Shown: piece after piece, positions 1 through 4,885 of the stretch | Position numbering within the stretch: the first letter of the stretch is position 1 | How the letters are laid out: every line of letters begins with the position of its first letter | Source: Bacilli bacterium | GTDB taxonomy: Bacteria > Bacillota_I > Bacilli_A > RF39 > UBA660 | Assembly (NCBI GenBank): GCA_016297695.1 | Contig: JAEDGC010000066.1 | Coordinates: forward strand, 1-7,926 | Direction of reading: 5' to 3' | DNA: 7,926 bases | Notes under the pieces: model-generated | The model's database searches: none | What the model was told of the DNA's origin: nothing | What the model saw: only the letters and a program-made list of their open reading frames with translations | Position numbers and translations under genes: made by a program

Positions 1-17
1 AAAGGAGAAAAAAGAAA

Positions 18-266
18 ATGCCAAGAATATATTGCACACACAACGAAGTATATAGATACTGGTGTATTGAATGTATTTCAACACCTTATCCAAACGCCGG
101 AGGTCATTTTGTATTTAAAAGTAAAACTTTAGAAGGAGCAATAAAAGCGGCTAAAAAATATTGTAAAAAATATACTGAATTACGTTTTGAAAAATACGGA
201 CAATCTATGGAAATTGGCAGTGTTCTATATGAATGTGATTATTACGGCAGAAAAGTTAACGCTTAA
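18..266 (+). CDS. Small phage protein of unknown function (82 aa)
   Basis: I do not recognise this family. The start is supported by an AAAGGAG ribosome-binding site at 1-7, ten bases upstream of the ATG. The predicted protein is soluble with no signal peptide or membrane segment. It has an aromatic/Cys-rich N-terminal part (C6, C16, C19), a basic helix around residues 37-52 (EGAIKAAKKYCKKY) and a short C-terminal beta-like segment. It opens a run of small early genes. Its last codons (VNA plus stop) lie inside the first copy of a repeat found again near the right end, so the 3' end of the gene is shared with a hairpin. Small genes like this in phage early regions often encode host-takeover factors, but nothing here shows that. 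Confidence is high that it is a gene and low for function. Confidence 0.75.
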   Translation: MPRIYCTHNEVYRYWCIECISTPYPNAGGHFVFKSKTLEGAIKAAKKYCKKYTELRFEKYGQSMEIGSVLYECDYYGRKVNA

Positions 267-294
267 CCTTTAAAAGCACAATTTATGGAGGAAT
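251..294 (+). repeat. Hairpin-bearing repeat, copy 1 (partner at 7795-7839)
   Basis: This 44 bp segment aligns with 7795-7839 at 40 of 44 positions plus one single-base gap. The shared core is CTTAACCTTTAAAAGC, two variable bases, then AATTTATGGA, one variable base and GAAT. Its 5' part forms a small hairpin (GTTAA, loop CGC, TTAAC) that overlaps the last codons and stop of the 18-266 gene. Its 3' part supplies the GGAGG (287-291) ribosome-binding site for the gene at 300. The copy here lacks one G that makes the partner's stem longer. It may be a boundary element between small-gene cassettes, a recombination seam or an RNA processing site. Confidence 0.7.
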
Positions 295-299
295 AGAAG

Positions 300-497
300 A
301 TGGAAACTAAAGAAAAATTAGAAATAACAATTTACTATGGAAAATGCGAAGATGGAACTTATGATATAGTAATTAATGTTAATGGGCAAGATGTTGCGAA
401 CTATGGCGGATTAACTGAGGGTGGATTAAAACATACTTTCAAAGAATATCCAGAAGCAAAATTGATCAATGTTAAAGATGAAGAAGAAAGCTTATAA
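300..497 (+). CDS. Small acidic protein of unknown function (65 aa)
   Basis: No family is recognised. The ATG has a GGAGG ribosome-binding site at 287-291, eight bases upstream, which is itself part of the repeat at 251-294. The protein looks like a small mostly-beta domain: strands can be imagined at residues 7-14 (LEITIYYG) and 20-28 (TYDIVINVN), then a turn rich in glycine (GGLTEGGLK). The C-terminus is acidic (KDEEESL). There is no signal peptide, membrane segment or cysteine pair, so it should be cytoplasmic. It is followed after 17 bases by another small gene with its own strong ribosome-binding site, so the two are probably co-transcribed. Function is not inferable from sequence alone. 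Confidence 0.75.
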   Translation: METKEKLEITIYYGKCEDGTYDIVINVNGQDVANYGGLTEGGLKHTFKEYPEAKLINVKDEEESL

Positions 498-514
498 TTG
501 GGAGGAGTTATAAA

Positions 515-736
515 ATGAAAGAAACAGTTAAAATGAAATTATTGAAAAGATTACCTAAAAAATACCACGAAAGAGTGTCAGACTTTGAACAAGAAGATGA
601 TTTGGTTGATGATTGCAAATATATGCTTTATTATTCCGATGATTATACAGACGGCGAATGTGCTGGAAGTTGTTATCCTGTACGAAGCATTAGTGAAGCA
701 ATAGACTTTATCAAGAATAGTATTTATAAGAAATAA
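515..736 (+). CDS. Small acidic phage protein of unknown function (73 aa)
   Basis: GGGAGGAG at 500-507 lies seven bases before the ATG. The N-terminus is basic (KMKLLKRLPKKYHER) and the rest is acidic and aromatic, with DCKYMLYYSDD around residues 33-43, a Cys-containing turn (ECAGSC, C49 and C53), and a C-terminal helix SEAIDFIKNS (59-68). The pattern LP-x-x-Y..., an acidic helix, then CKYMLYY recalls small orphan proteins common in Firmicutes phages, but I cannot name a characterised member. The gene at 7540 has a vaguely similar opening (LKTLP, then WDGCYVL), which may mean distant paralogy; that is weak. The complementary-strand frame across 578-769 is a shadow of this gene. No function is assigned. 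Confidence 0.75.
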   Translation: MKETVKMKLLKRLPKKYHERVSDFEQEDDLVDDCKYMLYYSDDYTDGECAGSCYPVRSISEAIDFIKNSIYKK

Positions 737-749
737 AGGGGATAATGTT

Positions 750-887
750 ATGAAAATATATACAATCAAATTTTATAAAAACGGAAGAAAATATGGATAT
801 CGTGGAACTAAATTTAAAATGATTAAGAAAATAATGAAAAAATTTAAAGTTAAATCTTATGCTTTTTATGACCCTGAAGACTTATAA
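750..887 (+). CDS. Very small basic protein (45 aa)
   Basis: This ORF begins 13 bases after the preceding stop, with AAAGGGG at 735-741 giving an eight-base spacer to the ATG. The product has 45 residues and is strongly basic: it starts MKIYTIKFYKNGRKYGYRG, has a Lys-rich central helix (KMIKKIMKKFKVK, residues 23-35) and ends YDPEDL. The good ribosome-binding site, tight spacing in a run of small genes and unbroken frame argue that it is real. The opening MKIYTIKFYK resembles the start of the gene at 993 (MKLYILKRFYK), so the two may share an origin; the stretch is too short to be sure. A basic protein this size could bind nucleic acid, but that is speculation. Confidence 0.55.
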   Translation: MKIYTIKFYKNGRKYGYRGTKFKMIKKIMKKFKVKSYAFYDPEDL

Positions 888-903
888 AGCAATGGTTATG
901 AAA

Positions 904-953
904 CTGTAATTGTTTTATTTACAAATTAAATTAAAAAAATACTTGTAATTTGT
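904..953 (+). promoter_or_regulatory. Possible operator: TTGTAA/TTACAA words and ACAAATT/AATTTGT inverted repeat
   Basis: Just upstream of and overlapping the promoter -35 are CTGTAA (904-909), TTACAA (919-924) and TTGTAA (943-948). A perfect 7 bp inverted repeat pairs ACAAATT (921-927) with AATTTGT (947-953). Similar TTGTAA words surround the promoter at 7474-7502. The arrangement fits an operator for a small HTH repressor such as the product of 1193-1402. AT-rich DNA makes such words cheap, so confidence is low. Confidence 0.3.
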
Positions 954-971
954 TAATAAAACATTTAAAAT
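943..971 (+). promoter_or_regulatory. Sigma-A-type promoter for the recombination operon
   Basis: TTGTAA (943-948) and TAAAAT (966-971) are separated by exactly 17 bases and lie in a 105 bp noncoding gap. Transcription would begin near 978, giving a leader of about 15 bases before the ATG at 993, whose AAAGGAGG ribosome-binding site is at 980-987. This is the only convincing promoter before the tightly packed genes running to 4241. Confidence 0.6.
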
Positions 972-992
972 AAATTACGAAAGGAGGACTAA

Positions 993-1190
993 ATGAAATT
1001 ATATATCTTAAAGAGATTTTATAAAAAAACATCGAAGGTTTTCGTAAAAAACAAAAAAGATAAAACGTTATACGAAGGTGGAATATTTAATATACCTATT
1101 GCATTATTAAATTGTGATGTATTAGATATTGAACCTATGATTGACGAAAACAACAAATCATTATTTAAAATTATTATAAAGGAGGATTAA
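993..1190 (+). CDS. Small protein of unknown function at head of recombination operon (65 aa)
   Basis: The ATG follows a near-perfect AAAGGAGG (980-987) with a five-base spacer and is the first gene after the promoter at 943-971. The N-terminal half is very basic (MKLYILKRFYKKTSKVFVKNKKDK); the C-terminal half is hydrophobic and acidic (IPIALLNCDVLDIEP, then SLFKIIIKED). It looks like a small beta-rich domain. There is no signal peptide or transmembrane segment. The next gene, an HTH regulator, begins two bases after its stop, so the two are translationally coupled. Pairing a tiny leader protein with a Cro-like regulator is common in phages, and it could modulate that regulator, but no family is recognised and this is inference. 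Confidence 0.75.
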   Translation: MKLYILKRFYKKTSKVFVKNKKDKTLYEGGIFNIPIALLNCDVLDIEPMIDENNKSLFKIIIKED

Positions 1191-1192
1191 TT

Positions 1193-1402
1193 ATGAAAGT
1201 AGATTTTAAAGATTGGTTAAAAAAAGAAAGAATTAAGAAAGGGTTATCGCAAGCTGAATTAGCTGAAAAATCAGGTGTAGTTTTATATACAATTTCAAAC
1301 TACGAAAGAGGCTTAACTAAACCGCGCATTGATAAAATAAAAAAGTTGTGTGAAGCGTTAGATGTCGAAGTCACTAAAATAACAAAATATTTGGGAGATT
1401 AA
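1193..1402 (+). CDS. Cro/C1-type (XRE family) HTH transcriptional regulator
   Basis: This 69-residue protein is a single XRE helix-turn-helix domain. Helix 1 covers roughly residues 5-16, helices 2 and 3 form the DNA-binding unit (GLSQAELAEKSG at 17-28, then VLYTISNYERG at 30-40), and LTKPRIDKIKKLCEALDVEV (41-60) closes the bundle. SxxELAxxSGV with SxYExGxxxP is diagnostic. AAAGGAGG (1178-1185) precedes the ATG with a seven-base spacer. It has no dimerisation or cleavage domain, so it resembles Cro or an operon-internal regulator and not a LexA-like repressor. Lying on the same strand inside the recombination operon, second after the promoter, it is well placed to bind the 904-971 region and limit its own operon. 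The target is inference. Confidence 0.92.
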   Translation: MKVDFKDWLKKERIKKGLSQAELAEKSGVVLYTISNYERGLTKPRIDKIKKLCEALDVEVTKITKYLGD

Positions 1403-1405
1403 AAA

Positions 1406-2182
1406 ATGAAATTTAGAACTTTAAGAGCAGATGAAATTAATGTTAGAATTCAAAGTTGTAATTGTTACAACGATAACAAAGTATGTGCGATATACCTGCT
1501 ATATAAAGATGCTAGATGTGATATGAACATATTGGATGAATCAGTGGGTTGCTTCAATTGGCAAAAGAAATATTCAAGAGACAACGCCAATTGTATCGTA
1601 TCAATTTATGATGAAGATAAAAAGCAATGGGTTGAAAAAGAAGATACAGGTACGGAAAGTTTCAGTGAAGCAGAAAAAGGTCTAGCAAGTGATTCATTTA
1701 AAAGAGCTTGTTTTAATTGGGGTATTGGTAGAGAACTTTACACAGCACCATTAATTAAAGTTTGGTTAGAAGAAGATGAATATTATATTAAAAATCAAAA
1801 AACAATTCCTACTTTAACATTAGATGTTGCTTTAATTAATTATGATGAAAATAAAAATATTATTAAACTTATTTTAACTGATAAAAAAAGAAAAGTAAGA
1901 TTTGAATACGATAAAGAAAAAGAACAATTGAAAAAAACAGTTCCACAAGAGTCTAAAGAAAAAGGGTTCACAAAAGAACAATTAGAAAACCAATATAACG
2001 AAATTAAAGATGAATTGGCTAAAAACGGAATTCTTATAACCGATGAAAAAGTTGCTGAGTGGATTAAGAAAAATGCTAAAGTAAACGAAGTTGAAGTGTC
2101 ATTATTAAGTAAAGACGAAATTAAAGCTGTTAATTCAGTTATGATTCATTTGTTGCAACAAAAGAAAGTGAGAGACAAGTAA
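1406..2182 (+). CDS. Rad52/Sak-like phage single-strand DNA annealing protein
   Basis: This protein promotes annealing of complementary single strands in phage recombination. The Rad52-superfamily core is in residues 24-118: YLLYKDARCDMNILDESVG (30-48), a W around 52, a beta strand VSIYDEDKKQW, then the signature DTGTES (80-85), AEKGLASDSFKRAC (89-102) and NWGIGRELYTAP (104-115). The length of 258 residues fits phage Sak-like annealers. From about residue 170 the sequence becomes a charged linker followed by a helical tail (roughly 185-256), probably for oligomer or SSB contacts. GGGAG (1393-1397) lies eight bases before the ATG, three bases after the HTH gene. The following exonuclease starts right after its stop, giving the classic exonuclease-annealer pair. 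Subfamily (Sak versus other Rad52-like groups) is not settled by eye. Confidence 0.85.
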   Translation: MKFRTLRADEINVRIQSCNCYNDNKVCAIYLLYKDARCDMNILDESVGCFNWQKKYSRDNANCIVSIYDEDKKQWVEKEDTGTESFSEAEKGLASDSFKRACFNWGIGRELYTAPLIKVWLEEDEYYIKNQKTIPTLTLDVALINYDENKNIIKLILTDKKRKVRFEYDKEKEQLKKTVPQESKEKGFTKEQLENQYNEIKDELAKNGILITDEKVAEWIKKNAKVNEVEVSLLSKDEIKAVNSVMIHLLQQKKVRDK

Positions 2183-3070
2183 ATGAAAGTTACTAATAAA
2201 TATAATTTACCTGACGCTATTGTTAAAGCATTAACTAGTGATTATCAGTATAAACCATATCAATTTAGTGTAACAACAATATTGAGTGGAATTAAATCGT
2301 TTCTACTTGCTAAACGACATCAAAACGAAATAGAAATGGACGCTAGCGAAGGAATTAATATGTTGTTTGGCACTGCTGTTCATAACATCTTTGAAGGTAA
2401 ACAAAATGAAGATGAATTAGCCGAAGAATATATTAAAGTGCAAGTAAATGATTTATATAAGATTAGTGGTAGATTTGATTTATACAATCTTAAAACAGAA
2501 GAAATTACTGACTACAAAACTTGTAGTGTTTGGAAAATTAAATTTAAAGATTACGACGATTGGCGTAGACAATTATTAATATATGCGTGGATGTTAAGAA
2601 AAAAAGGTTTTAATGTGAAAAGAGCTAAAATCACAGCGTTAATTAAAGACTGGAAAAAGAATGAATTAAAATTAGCAAAATTAAAAGGAGAATTTTATCC
2701 TGAAGCACCAATTATAAATATATTATTTGATTTCTTTGAAGATGATTATGAAGAAATTGAAAAATGGATTGTAAACAGATTTAATCAAATACAAAACGCC
2801 GAATTATTAAGTGATGATGATATTCCAATTTGCAGTGAAGAAGAAAGATGGTACACTGGTGATAAATTTGCAGTAATGAAAGGTAACAATAAAAAAGCTA
2901 TTAAAGTTTGTGATACTGAAGAAGAAGCTGAAGAATACTTAAAATTAGATAGTGCATATCATATTGAATACCGTAAAGGCAAAAATAAAAAATGTGAAGA
3001 TTATTGCAACGCATGTGAATTTTGTAATTTTTATAAAGAAAATGTAAAGGAGGAAGAAAATGGGAATTAA
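2183..3070 (+). CDS. PD-(D/E)XK exonuclease, RecB/Cas4-like, with C-terminal Cys cluster
   Basis: This is the likely resecting nuclease partner of the annealer. Motifs in order are SVTTIL near residues 29-34, GTAVH (63-67, motif I-like His67), SGRFD (95-99, catalytic Asp99), TDYKT (109-113, with Asp110 and Lys112 as the D...ExK-type pair) and RRQLLIYAWML (128-138, motif QxxxY). This order is typical of RecB/Cas4-type phage nucleases. The C-terminus holds four cysteines, C271-x3-C275-x2-C278-x2-C281, suggesting a metal or iron-sulfur site, although the single N-terminal Cys of canonical Cas4 is not evident. Residues 220-265 insert a charged segment (KGNNKKAIKVCDTEEEAEEYL) that looks like a small accessory domain. 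The ATG abuts the upstream stop. The 3' end overlaps the SSB gene by 11 bases. Confidence 0.83.
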   Translation: MKVTNKYNLPDAIVKALTSDYQYKPYQFSVTTILSGIKSFLLAKRHQNEIEMDASEGINMLFGTAVHNIFEGKQNEDELAEEYIKVQVNDLYKISGRFDLYNLKTEEITDYKTCSVWKIKFKDYDDWRRQLLIYAWMLRKKGFNVKRAKITALIKDWKKNELKLAKLKGEFYPEAPIINILFDFFEDDYEEIEKWIVNRFNQIQNAELLSDDDIPICSEEERWYTGDKFAVMKGNNKKAIKVCDTEEEAEEYLKLDSAYHIEYRKGKNKKCEDYCNACEFCNFYKENVKEEENGN

Positions 3071-3458
3071 TAAAGTAGTGTTAATTGGGAGATTAACTAA
3101 AGATGTAGAATTAAGAGCAACACCAAGTGGTAGTGAAGTATGTTGTTTTACGTTAGCGGTTGACGATTACAACGGCAAAGAAAACGTAGCATACTTTATT
3201 GGATGTGTTGCGTGGAATCAAACAGCAAAGTTTGTAACAACATATTGCAAGAAAGGCTCTTTGATTGCAGTTGATGGCAAATTACAAACAAGAAGTTATG
3301 ACAGAAACGATGGAACTAAAGTTTATGTAACGGAAGTTGTGTGTGCTAATGTTCAATTATTACAATCTAAACCTAAAGAAGAAAAACAAGAAACACCTGA
3401 TGTAAAAGAAGATGACAATATGCTTCCGTTTGAAAATGATGAATTTTTACCATTCTGA
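3060..3458 (+). CDS. ssb: Single-stranded DNA-binding protein
   Basis: This is a bacterial/phage SSB that coats single strands and recruits partners through its tail. The OB-fold covers about residues 1-103: it opens INKVVLIGRLTKDVELRATPSG, has the AYFIGCVAWNQTAKF strand with conserved W52 (44-58), and continues GSLIAVDGKLQTRSYDRNDG (66-85) and VYVTEVVCANVQLL. A short Lys/Glu linker leads to the acidic tip DEFLPF at 127-132, the interaction motif of SSBs. At 132 residues it is phage-sized. AAAGGAGG at 3046-3053, inside the end of the nuclease gene, has a six-base spacer to the ATG, and the two genes overlap by 11 bases, implying translational coupling. The gene stops with TGA right after the canonical tail, which argues for the standard genetic code. 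Confidence 0.96.
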   Translation: MGINKVVLIGRLTKDVELRATPSGSEVCCFTLAVDDYNGKENVAYFIGCVAWNQTAKFVTTYCKKGSLIAVDGKLQTRSYDRNDGTKVYVTEVVCANVQLLQSKPKEEKQETPDVKEDDNMLPFENDEFLPF

Positions 3459-3460
3459 TT

Positions 3461-3967
3461 ATGAAAGTAATAGGAAAAGTTAATAAACGAGCTATTAATG
3501 AAGATGGCAATTTAGAACTTACAATAGAAGTTAATAATTTGTTTCAACAAGAGCAAGTGAAAAGTTTAGACAAAACCAAAGAATATAGATTTGAAATCGA
3601 TGAAGTAAAACAAGCAAGAACCATTTATCAAAATAACTTGATGTGGAAAATTATACACGACATTGCTATTGCTCGTGGTAGTGATAGAGCTAGTGAAGAC
3701 GACTGGAGCATTTACCTTGAAGCGTTAGAAAGAACAGGTGCAAAGTTTGAATATATAGCAGTATTACCGCAAGCCGAAAACATACTTAAAGAACAATTTA
3801 GAGCGATTAAACTTATGAACACGTTTGAGCATAAAGGGAAAACATTTAATCAATATAAAGTGTATTATGGTAGTTCAAAATTAAACACTAAAGAAATGTC
3901 GTTAATGATTGAAACAATTAAAGACATGGCTGTTGAAAGTGGAGTTGATGTATCAATATATGAGTAA
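3461..3967 (+). CDS. NinB/Orf-like phage recombination protein
   Basis: The match is by pattern. Residues 47-66 (DEVKQARTIYQNNLMWKIIH), an acidic helix with DDWSIYLEALERTGAKFEYIA (80-100), and an ending with YYGSSKLNTKEMSLMIETIKDMAVESGVD (135-163) recall the NinB/lambda Orf family. Its members bind single-stranded DNA and SSB and assist strand exchange; related Firmicutes phage proteins are sometimes labelled putative HNHc nuclease. The N-terminal 45 residues form a beta-rich domain with ELTIEVNN. The 168-residue length suits the family. The ATG is two bases after the SSB stop with no strong ribosome-binding site, so translation probably depends on coupling from SSB. Its 3' end overlaps the next gene by eight bases. 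Its place after exonuclease, annealer and SSB supports a recombination role. Confidence 0.68.
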   Translation: MKVIGKVNKRAINEDGNLELTIEVNNLFQQEQVKSLDKTKEYRFEIDEVKQARTIYQNNLMWKIIHDIAIARGSDRASEDDWSIYLEALERTGAKFEYIAVLPQAENILKEQFRAIKLMNTFEHKGKTFNQYKVYYGSSKLNTKEMSLMIETIKDMAVESGVDVSIYE

Positions 3968-4241
3968 GAGTATAATTAGTAATAATAAATGCTGTTATGT
4001 ATGTGGCGAAACTCGTTTATTGCATAAACATCATATATTCTTTGGAAATGCTAATCGTGAGAAAAGCGAAAAGTATGGATGCTGGGTTTGGCTATGTTAC
4101 GCTCACCATAACGGAAGCAACGCGGGAGTTCATTTTAATAAAGTGTTAGATGACAGATTAAAAAAAATTTCTCAAGAAAAATTCAATGAAGTTTATAAAG
4201 ATAAAGAATTTAAAACTATATTTGGTAAAAACTATTTATAA
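3960..4241 (+). CDS. Small HNH-type zinc-binding nuclease-like protein (93 aa)
   Basis: From the ATG at 3960 the protein has 93 residues. It shows C12-x2-C15, HKHHIFFG (22-29), SEKYGCWVWLC (36-46), then C46-x2-HH (49-50) and GVHFN (56-60). This is the Cys/His layout of small phage HNH endonuclease-like proteins, which cut or resolve DNA intermediates. I choose 3960 over upstream ATGs at 3909 and 3948 because the upstream residues overlap the preceding gene by more and look unrelated to the domain. GGAG at 3941-3944 is 15 bases away, rather far, so coupling through the eight-base overlap with the NinB-like gene is likely. It closes the recombination operon. DNA cleavage is inferred from the family. 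Confidence 0.75.
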   Translation: MSKSIISNNKCCYVCGETRLLHKHHIFFGNANREKSEKYGCWVWLCYAHHNGSNAGVHFNKVLDDRLKKISQEKFNEVYKDKEFKTIFGKNYL

Positions 4242-4246
4242 TGCGA

Positions 4247-4277
4247 TTTAACAACGATTTTTTAATAAAATGATAAT
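4247..4277 (+). promoter_or_regulatory. Weak candidate promoter before the 125-residue gene
   Basis: The 118 bp gap 4242-4359 has no gene. TTTAAC (4247-4252) and GATAAT (4272-4277) are 19 bases apart, a longer than ideal spacing. An alternative TTTAAA (4314-4319) with TATATA (4338-4343) would start transcription inside the ribosome-binding site. Near-tandem ACGCTTTAAA (4299-4308) and ACGCATTTAAA (4309-4319) could be a protein-binding site. No terminator hairpin is apparent, so readthrough from the upstream operon is also possible. Confidence 0.22.
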
Positions 4278-4359
4278 TTATATTAAGAATACAAAAAAAC
4301 GCTTTAAAACGCATTTAAACTACGAAATTAAATAAATTATATATAAAGGAGATTATTCA

Positions 4360-4737
4360 ATGAATAGAATTATGAAATTAGAAAAAGAACAAGATATAAA
4401 AGATTTAGCTAATAATTATTTATATTTAATTAATGTTGCTGAAATGGATGAAAGATATGTAGAATCAAAATACTTAGAATTATTATGGAGTAAAAGTGGA
4501 AGAAAAGTTAGACATGTTGTTGAAGATGTATTACATTTATATTTAGCAGGATATTTACCAAAGTTAATTGTAGGTACTCGTTATGGTTATATTTATACTA
4601 ACAATCCAGAAATTATTGGACCATTTTTAGAAAAGAAAGAACGACATTGGAAATCAGAATGTATTAATTGCTATTACTTACAAAAACGCTTTAGAAATAA
4701 AAATAATATGACATTGAAAGATTATCTTGAAGTTTAG
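4360..4737 (+). CDS. Phage protein with probable winged-helix region (125 aa)
   Basis: AAAGGAG (4345-4351) lies eight bases before the ATG. Residues 7-45 are a helical, acidic lead-in. Residues 47-80 (GRKVRHVVEDVLHLYLAGYL, then KLIVGTRYGYIYT) look like the recognition helix and wing of a small winged-helix domain, followed by NPEIIGPFLEKKERHW (82-97), a helix typical of phage proteins where a GYY-type wing is followed by a helix starting with an acidic or PE motif. C101-x2-C104 sits in the last helix. I cannot name a characterised family; a DNA-binding regulator or replication accessory is plausible. It stands alone between two noncoding gaps, upstream of the structured leader of the ABC-GNAT gene, so it may be co-transcribed with that gene or regulate it. 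Confidence 0.72.
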   Translation: MNRIMKLEKEQDIKDLANNYLYLINVAEMDERYVESKYLELLWSKSGRKVRHVVEDVLHLYLAGYLPKLIVGTRYGYIYTNNPEIIGPFLEKKERHWKSECINCYYLQKRFRNKNNMTLKDYLEV

Positions 4738-4761
4738 ATTTTATTGTTGTATTATTAAATT

Positions 4762-4860
4762 GTGATTGTTCAATGTGCGAGATTGAATAATTGCAATAAT
4801 TGAATAATCACCTCTTATTTAAGCATTAGCATTAGGACTCGCACTCCAGTGTTAATGCTT
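4762..4860 (+). ncRNA. Candidate kissing-loop leader RNA upstream of the ABC-GNAT gene
   Basis: Two hairpins can form. In hairpin 1, GTGATTGTTCAA (4762-4773) pairs with either of two near-identical arms, TTGAATAATTGC (4783-4794, exposing a nine-base loop TGTGCGAGA) or TTGAATAATCAC (4800-4811, one G-U pair). In hairpin 2, AAGCATTAGCA (4821-4831) pairs with TGTTAATGCTT (4850-4860) over 11 bp with one G-U; inside it GGA (4835-4837) pairs with TCC (4845-4847) around the seven-base loop CTCGCAC (4838-4844). GTGCGAG in loop 1 (4775-4781) is the exact complement of that whole loop, so the loops can kiss over 7 bp. The gap has no gene and lies 26 bases before the ATG. No known riboswitch class is recognised. 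Function is inference. Confidence 0.5.
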
Positions 4861-4868
4861 TTATTTTT
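4821..4868 (+). terminator. Intrinsic-terminator-like hairpin, possibly conditional
   Basis: An 11 bp stem (AAGCATTAGCA / TGTTAATGCTT, one G-U pair) with an inner GGA/TCC stem is followed directly by CTTTTATTTTT, a T-rich tract ending at 4868. It could end transcripts of the 4360 gene. I see no good promoter between it and the ATG at 4886, so the downstream gene must depend on readthrough. Its loop can pair with the upstream loop at 4775-4781, which suggests attenuation. The stem is AT-rich and may be weak. Confidence 0.5.
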
Positions 4869-4885
4869 AAAGAAAGGAATAATAT

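Noticed and set aside
578..769. Minus-strand open frame across the small-gene region
   Set aside because: Antisense shadow of the 515-736 gene, with no ribosome-binding site and a composition (Ile/Phe/Leu-rich) typical of reversed AT-rich coding DNA.
3456..3472. Code 4 (TGA as Trp) reading, suggested by extreme AT content
   Set aside because: SSB would gain a short non-family tail after its canonical DEFLPF end, all visible tryptophans use TGG, and no gene needs TGA read-through.
3909..3959. Upstream start for the HNH gene
   Set aside because: Would overlap the NinB-like gene by 59 bases and adds residues that read as an out-of-frame copy of its C-terminus; 3960 with an eight-base overlap is more natural.
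4241..4273. Ten-codon frame starting at the HNH stop (TAATG)
   Set aside because: Very short, no domain, and overlapping stop/start alone is not evidence.
4773..4790. Short leader peptide ATG TGC GAG ATT GAA TAA (five residues) within hairpin 1
   Set aside because: No ribosome-binding site before it, and the ATG lies in a stem; too little to call an attenuator peptide.
4821..4860. tRNA-like or known-riboswitch interpretation of hairpin 2
   Set aside because: Lacks cloverleaf arms, conserved T-loop and CCA-type end; no match to a riboswitch core I can recognise.
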